Assembly: GCA_900551675.1 (NCBI GenBank)
Contig: URXH01000090.1
Location: 1-6,777 of the forward strand
Direction: 5' to 3'
From: an uncultured bacterium
GTDB taxonomy: Bacteria > Cyanobacteriota > Vampirovibrionia > Gastranaerophilales > Gastranaerophilaceae
Length of the DNA stretch: 6,777 bases
The notes beneath the pieces were generated by a model, which saw only the letters and a list, made by a program, of their open reading frames with translations, ran no database searches and was not told where the DNA came from. The translations under genes and the position numbers were made by a program. Shown here piece by piece: positions 5,860-6,777 of this stretch (the stretch's first letter is position 1; every line of letters begins with the position of its first letter).

Positions 5860-5895
5860 CTACCCTCGCCAATGCGGTGGGGGTAGTATTTCTTA
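5860..5895 (+). terminator. Intrinsic terminator of ilvE
   Basis: CTACCCTCGCC (5860-5870) pairs with GGTGGGGGTAG (5876-5886) over 11 positions including two G-T wobbles, with a 5-base loop. TATTTCTT follows, a broken T-tract. It starts nine bases after the ilvE stop. The wobble pairs and the broken tract suggest that some read-through into the permease gene is possible. Confidence 0.7.
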
Positions 5896-5899
5896 ATTA

Positions 5900-5908
5900 T
5901 GTTATACT
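5900..5908 (+). promoter_or_regulatory. Possible extended -10 promoter of the MlaE-type permease gene
   Basis: TGT-TATACT (5900-5908) has the extended -10 pattern and lies between the ilvE terminator and the permease start. No -35 box is recognisable, because the preceding bases belong to the terminator stem. The leader would be about 18 bases. Read-through from ilvE is the alternative. Confidence 0.35.
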
Positions 5909-5932
5909 TTTAATCAGGGTAAGTTTTAACTG

Positions 5933-6658
5933 ATGGAATTTTTAGGTTTGTGTGTGCAAAATTTAATAAAAAGTATAAAGTACCTTTTTCGGGTGCGTTT
6001 TACTTCTGTTCTTGCACAGGCTGCTTCTATCAGTTATGATTCGCTTCCTATTTCTTTGATAATAGCTTTTATTGCAGCTGCCGTTATTGCAATACAGGTG
6101 TCAAAGCAGTTTTTAATGAGCGGTGCTGATACATATATCGGCGGTACAATAGCTGTTGTTATGATAAGAGAGATTGCACCCGGATTTGCAGCACTTGCTA
6201 TCGGAGCGCGTGCAGGAACTGCTATTTCTGCTGAAATTGCAAATATGCAGGTTACATCTCAGGTTGATGCAATGAAAACTTTAAAAGTTGATCCTGTAGG
6301 ATATTATTTTACACCGCGGATTATTGCAGGCATGGTAACTGTTCCAATGGTTGTTTTGCTTGCTGAATTTGTAGGGATTGCCGGTGGTATGCTTGTTTCT
6401 CATGCTGTTATTGAATTGCACCCTGCAAGGTATATGACTTCTGCATGGCTTTGGATATCTACCAGAGATATTTATATAAGTCTTTTAAAAGGTTCAATTT
6501 TCGGCGGATTAATTGCTCTTGTTTGTGCAACACAAGGTTACAGTACAAAAGGCGGGGCAAAAGAGGTCGGGAATTCAACAACACAGGCGGCTATTTTGTC
6601 TACAGTTTATCTGCTGATTGCAGATTTCCTTGTAAATCTTATTTTTTATATAATATAA
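5933..6658 (+). CDS. mlaE: MlaE/YrbE-family ABC transporter permease (lipid transport)
   Basis: The 241-residue integral membrane protein belongs to the MlaE permease family (TGD1 in plastids), which forms the membrane core of ABC systems moving phospholipids between the inner and outer membranes with an MlaF-type ATPase and an MlaD/MCE protein. The diagnostic block is REIAPGFAALAIGARAGTA at 79-97, continuing through AEIANMQVTSQVDAMKTLKVDP to 121. Further family landmarks are PRIIAG at 128-133, the TKGGAKEVGNSTTQAAI segment at 205-221 and the DF near the end (231-232). Hydrophobic segments lie at about 38-57, 68-90, 131-158, 182-200 and 218-241, and the length is close to that of other family members. 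The ribosome site is weak (AGGGT about 13 bases before the ATG); translation may rely on the AT-rich leader. No ATPase or MCE gene is recognisable in the window; the short visible start of the next gene does not look like an MlaF N-terminus. The gene symbol is by family, not by proven orthology. Confidence 0.88.
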   Translation: MEFLGLCVQNLIKSIKYLFRVRFTSVLAQAASISYDSLPISLIIAFIAAAVIAIQVSKQFLMSGADTYIGGTIAVVMIREIAPGFAALAIGARAGTAISAEIANMQVTSQVDAMKTLKVDPVGYYFTPRIIAGMVTVPMVVLLAEFVGIAGGMLVSHAVIELHPARYMTSAWLWISTRDIYISLLKGSIFGGLIALVCATQGYSTKGGAKEVGNSTTQAAILSTVYLLIADFLVNLIFYII

Positions 6659-6659
6659 T
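6630..6659 (+). promoter_or_regulatory. Possible promoter of the gene at the right edge
   Basis: TTGTAA (6630-6635) and TATAAT (6654-6659) are 18 bases apart and overlap the end of the permease gene. The -10 box is one of three overlapping TATAAT copies created by a TATAA pentanucleotide repeat (6649-6664), so the exact start could vary. The leader would be about 43 bases. Confidence 0.4.
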
Positions 6660-6664
6660 ATAAT
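6649..6664 (+). repeat. Short TATAA tandem repeat at the permease stop codon
   Basis: TATAA is present three times in tandem plus one T. It contains the permease stop codon (6656-6658) and three overlapping -10-like hexamers. A change of one unit would shift the last permease codon and the promoter spacing, but not the permease fold. Confidence 0.6.
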
Positions 6665-6708
6665 GTTATCATACAACAAAGAGTTAATTAATAAGAAAGG
6701 AGTAGATT

Positions 6709-6777
6709 ATGAAAAGATTATTTGAACACGTAGTATCGGGGGGGGGGCGCTTCTAGCTGACAGAAGGGCAGGAAGTC
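6709..6777 (+). CDS. 5' end of an unrecognised gene, interrupted by a G10 tract
   Basis: AGAAAGGAG (6694-6702) lies six bases before the ATG at 6709, a convincing translation start. The frame reads MKRLFEHVVS and then enters ten G's (6738-6747), giving GGGRF and a TAG at 6754-6756. With one more G or two fewer, the frame would continue as A-L-L-A-D-R-R-A-G-S to the window edge; with nine G's it would stop at a TGA. The DNA after the tract is also richer in G and C than the rest of the window. The gene is therefore either phase-variable, wrongly assembled at a contig end, or not a gene beyond this point. No family can be assigned from ten residues, and the start does not resemble an MlaF ATPase or an MCE protein. 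Confidence 0.4.

Noticed and set aside
6445..6663. 72-codon frame overlapping the end of the permease gene
   Set aside because: It is a +1 shadow of the MlaE-family frame, with unusual Cys/Arg-rich composition and no start signal.
6709..6756. Short leader peptide MKRLFEHVVSGGGRF
   Set aside because: It has no run of a regulatory amino acid and no attenuator hairpin can be seen after it; the stop depends entirely on the G-tract length.
1..6777. CRISPR array, tRNA, rRNA, insertion sequence or toxin-antitoxin pair
   Set aside because: I saw no regularly spaced direct repeats, no tRNA-like cloverleaf, no rRNA segments, no transposase motifs with terminal repeats and no small paired genes.

Overview
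The window is AT-rich bacterial DNA with short intergenic gaps and ordinary bacterial gene signals (AAGGAGG-type ribosome sites, TATAAT-like -10 boxes). I infer a non-photosynthetic cyanobacterial relative of the gut Gastranaerophilales (Vampirovibrionia, formerly Melainabacteria). The reasons are a DUF561/Ycf23 protein, a family best known from cyanobacteria and red-algal plastids, an MlaE-type permease of a diderm envelope, remnants of the type IV pilin-like proteins that are abundant in that group, and the AT-rich composition. The lineage rests on recognition of protein families, not on a search.

Layout, left to right. Positions 1-55 hold the last codons of an upstream gene, possibly a pilin-like protein. 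folC (93-1277, +) makes dihydrofolate/folylpolyglutamate and has no Shine-Dalgarno site. A membrane-attached family 2 glycosyltransferase (1219-2793, -) converges on folC, and the two 3' ends overlap by 59 bases. It carries an unusual cysteine-rich C-terminal domain. The 458 bases between its start and the next gene end (2794-3251) hold an inverted repeat, a broken C-terminal piece of a pilin-like gene and a strong bidirectional terminator. The DUF561/Ycf23 TIM-barrel gene (3252-4007, -) and a secreted HtrA-like serine protease without a PDZ domain (4157-4858, +) are divergent. They share a 149-base intergenic region that contains a perfect palindrome resembling a Fur/PerR/Zur box on top of the likely DUF561 promoter. 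ilvE (4937-5851, +) encodes branched-chain aminotransferase and has its own promoter and terminator. A lipid-transport ABC permease of the MlaE family follows (5933-6658, +). At the right edge a new gene starts with a good ribosome site but runs into a run of ten G's after ten codons.

The genes do not form one pathway. Four encode housekeeping or envelope functions (folate, branched-chain amino acids, lipid transport, periplasmic proteolysis), one is a poorly understood conserved protein, and one is a surface-polysaccharide or lipid-type glycosyltransferase. Gene direction changes three times, so most genes appear to be transcribed singly.

No mobile element, CRISPR array, tRNA or rRNA was seen. 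The most interesting points are the Fur-family-like operator in front of DUF561, the cysteine-rich glycosyltransferase fusion with eroded catalytic motifs, the pilin remnant with a single in-frame stop, and the G10 tract that decides whether the last reading frame is open.
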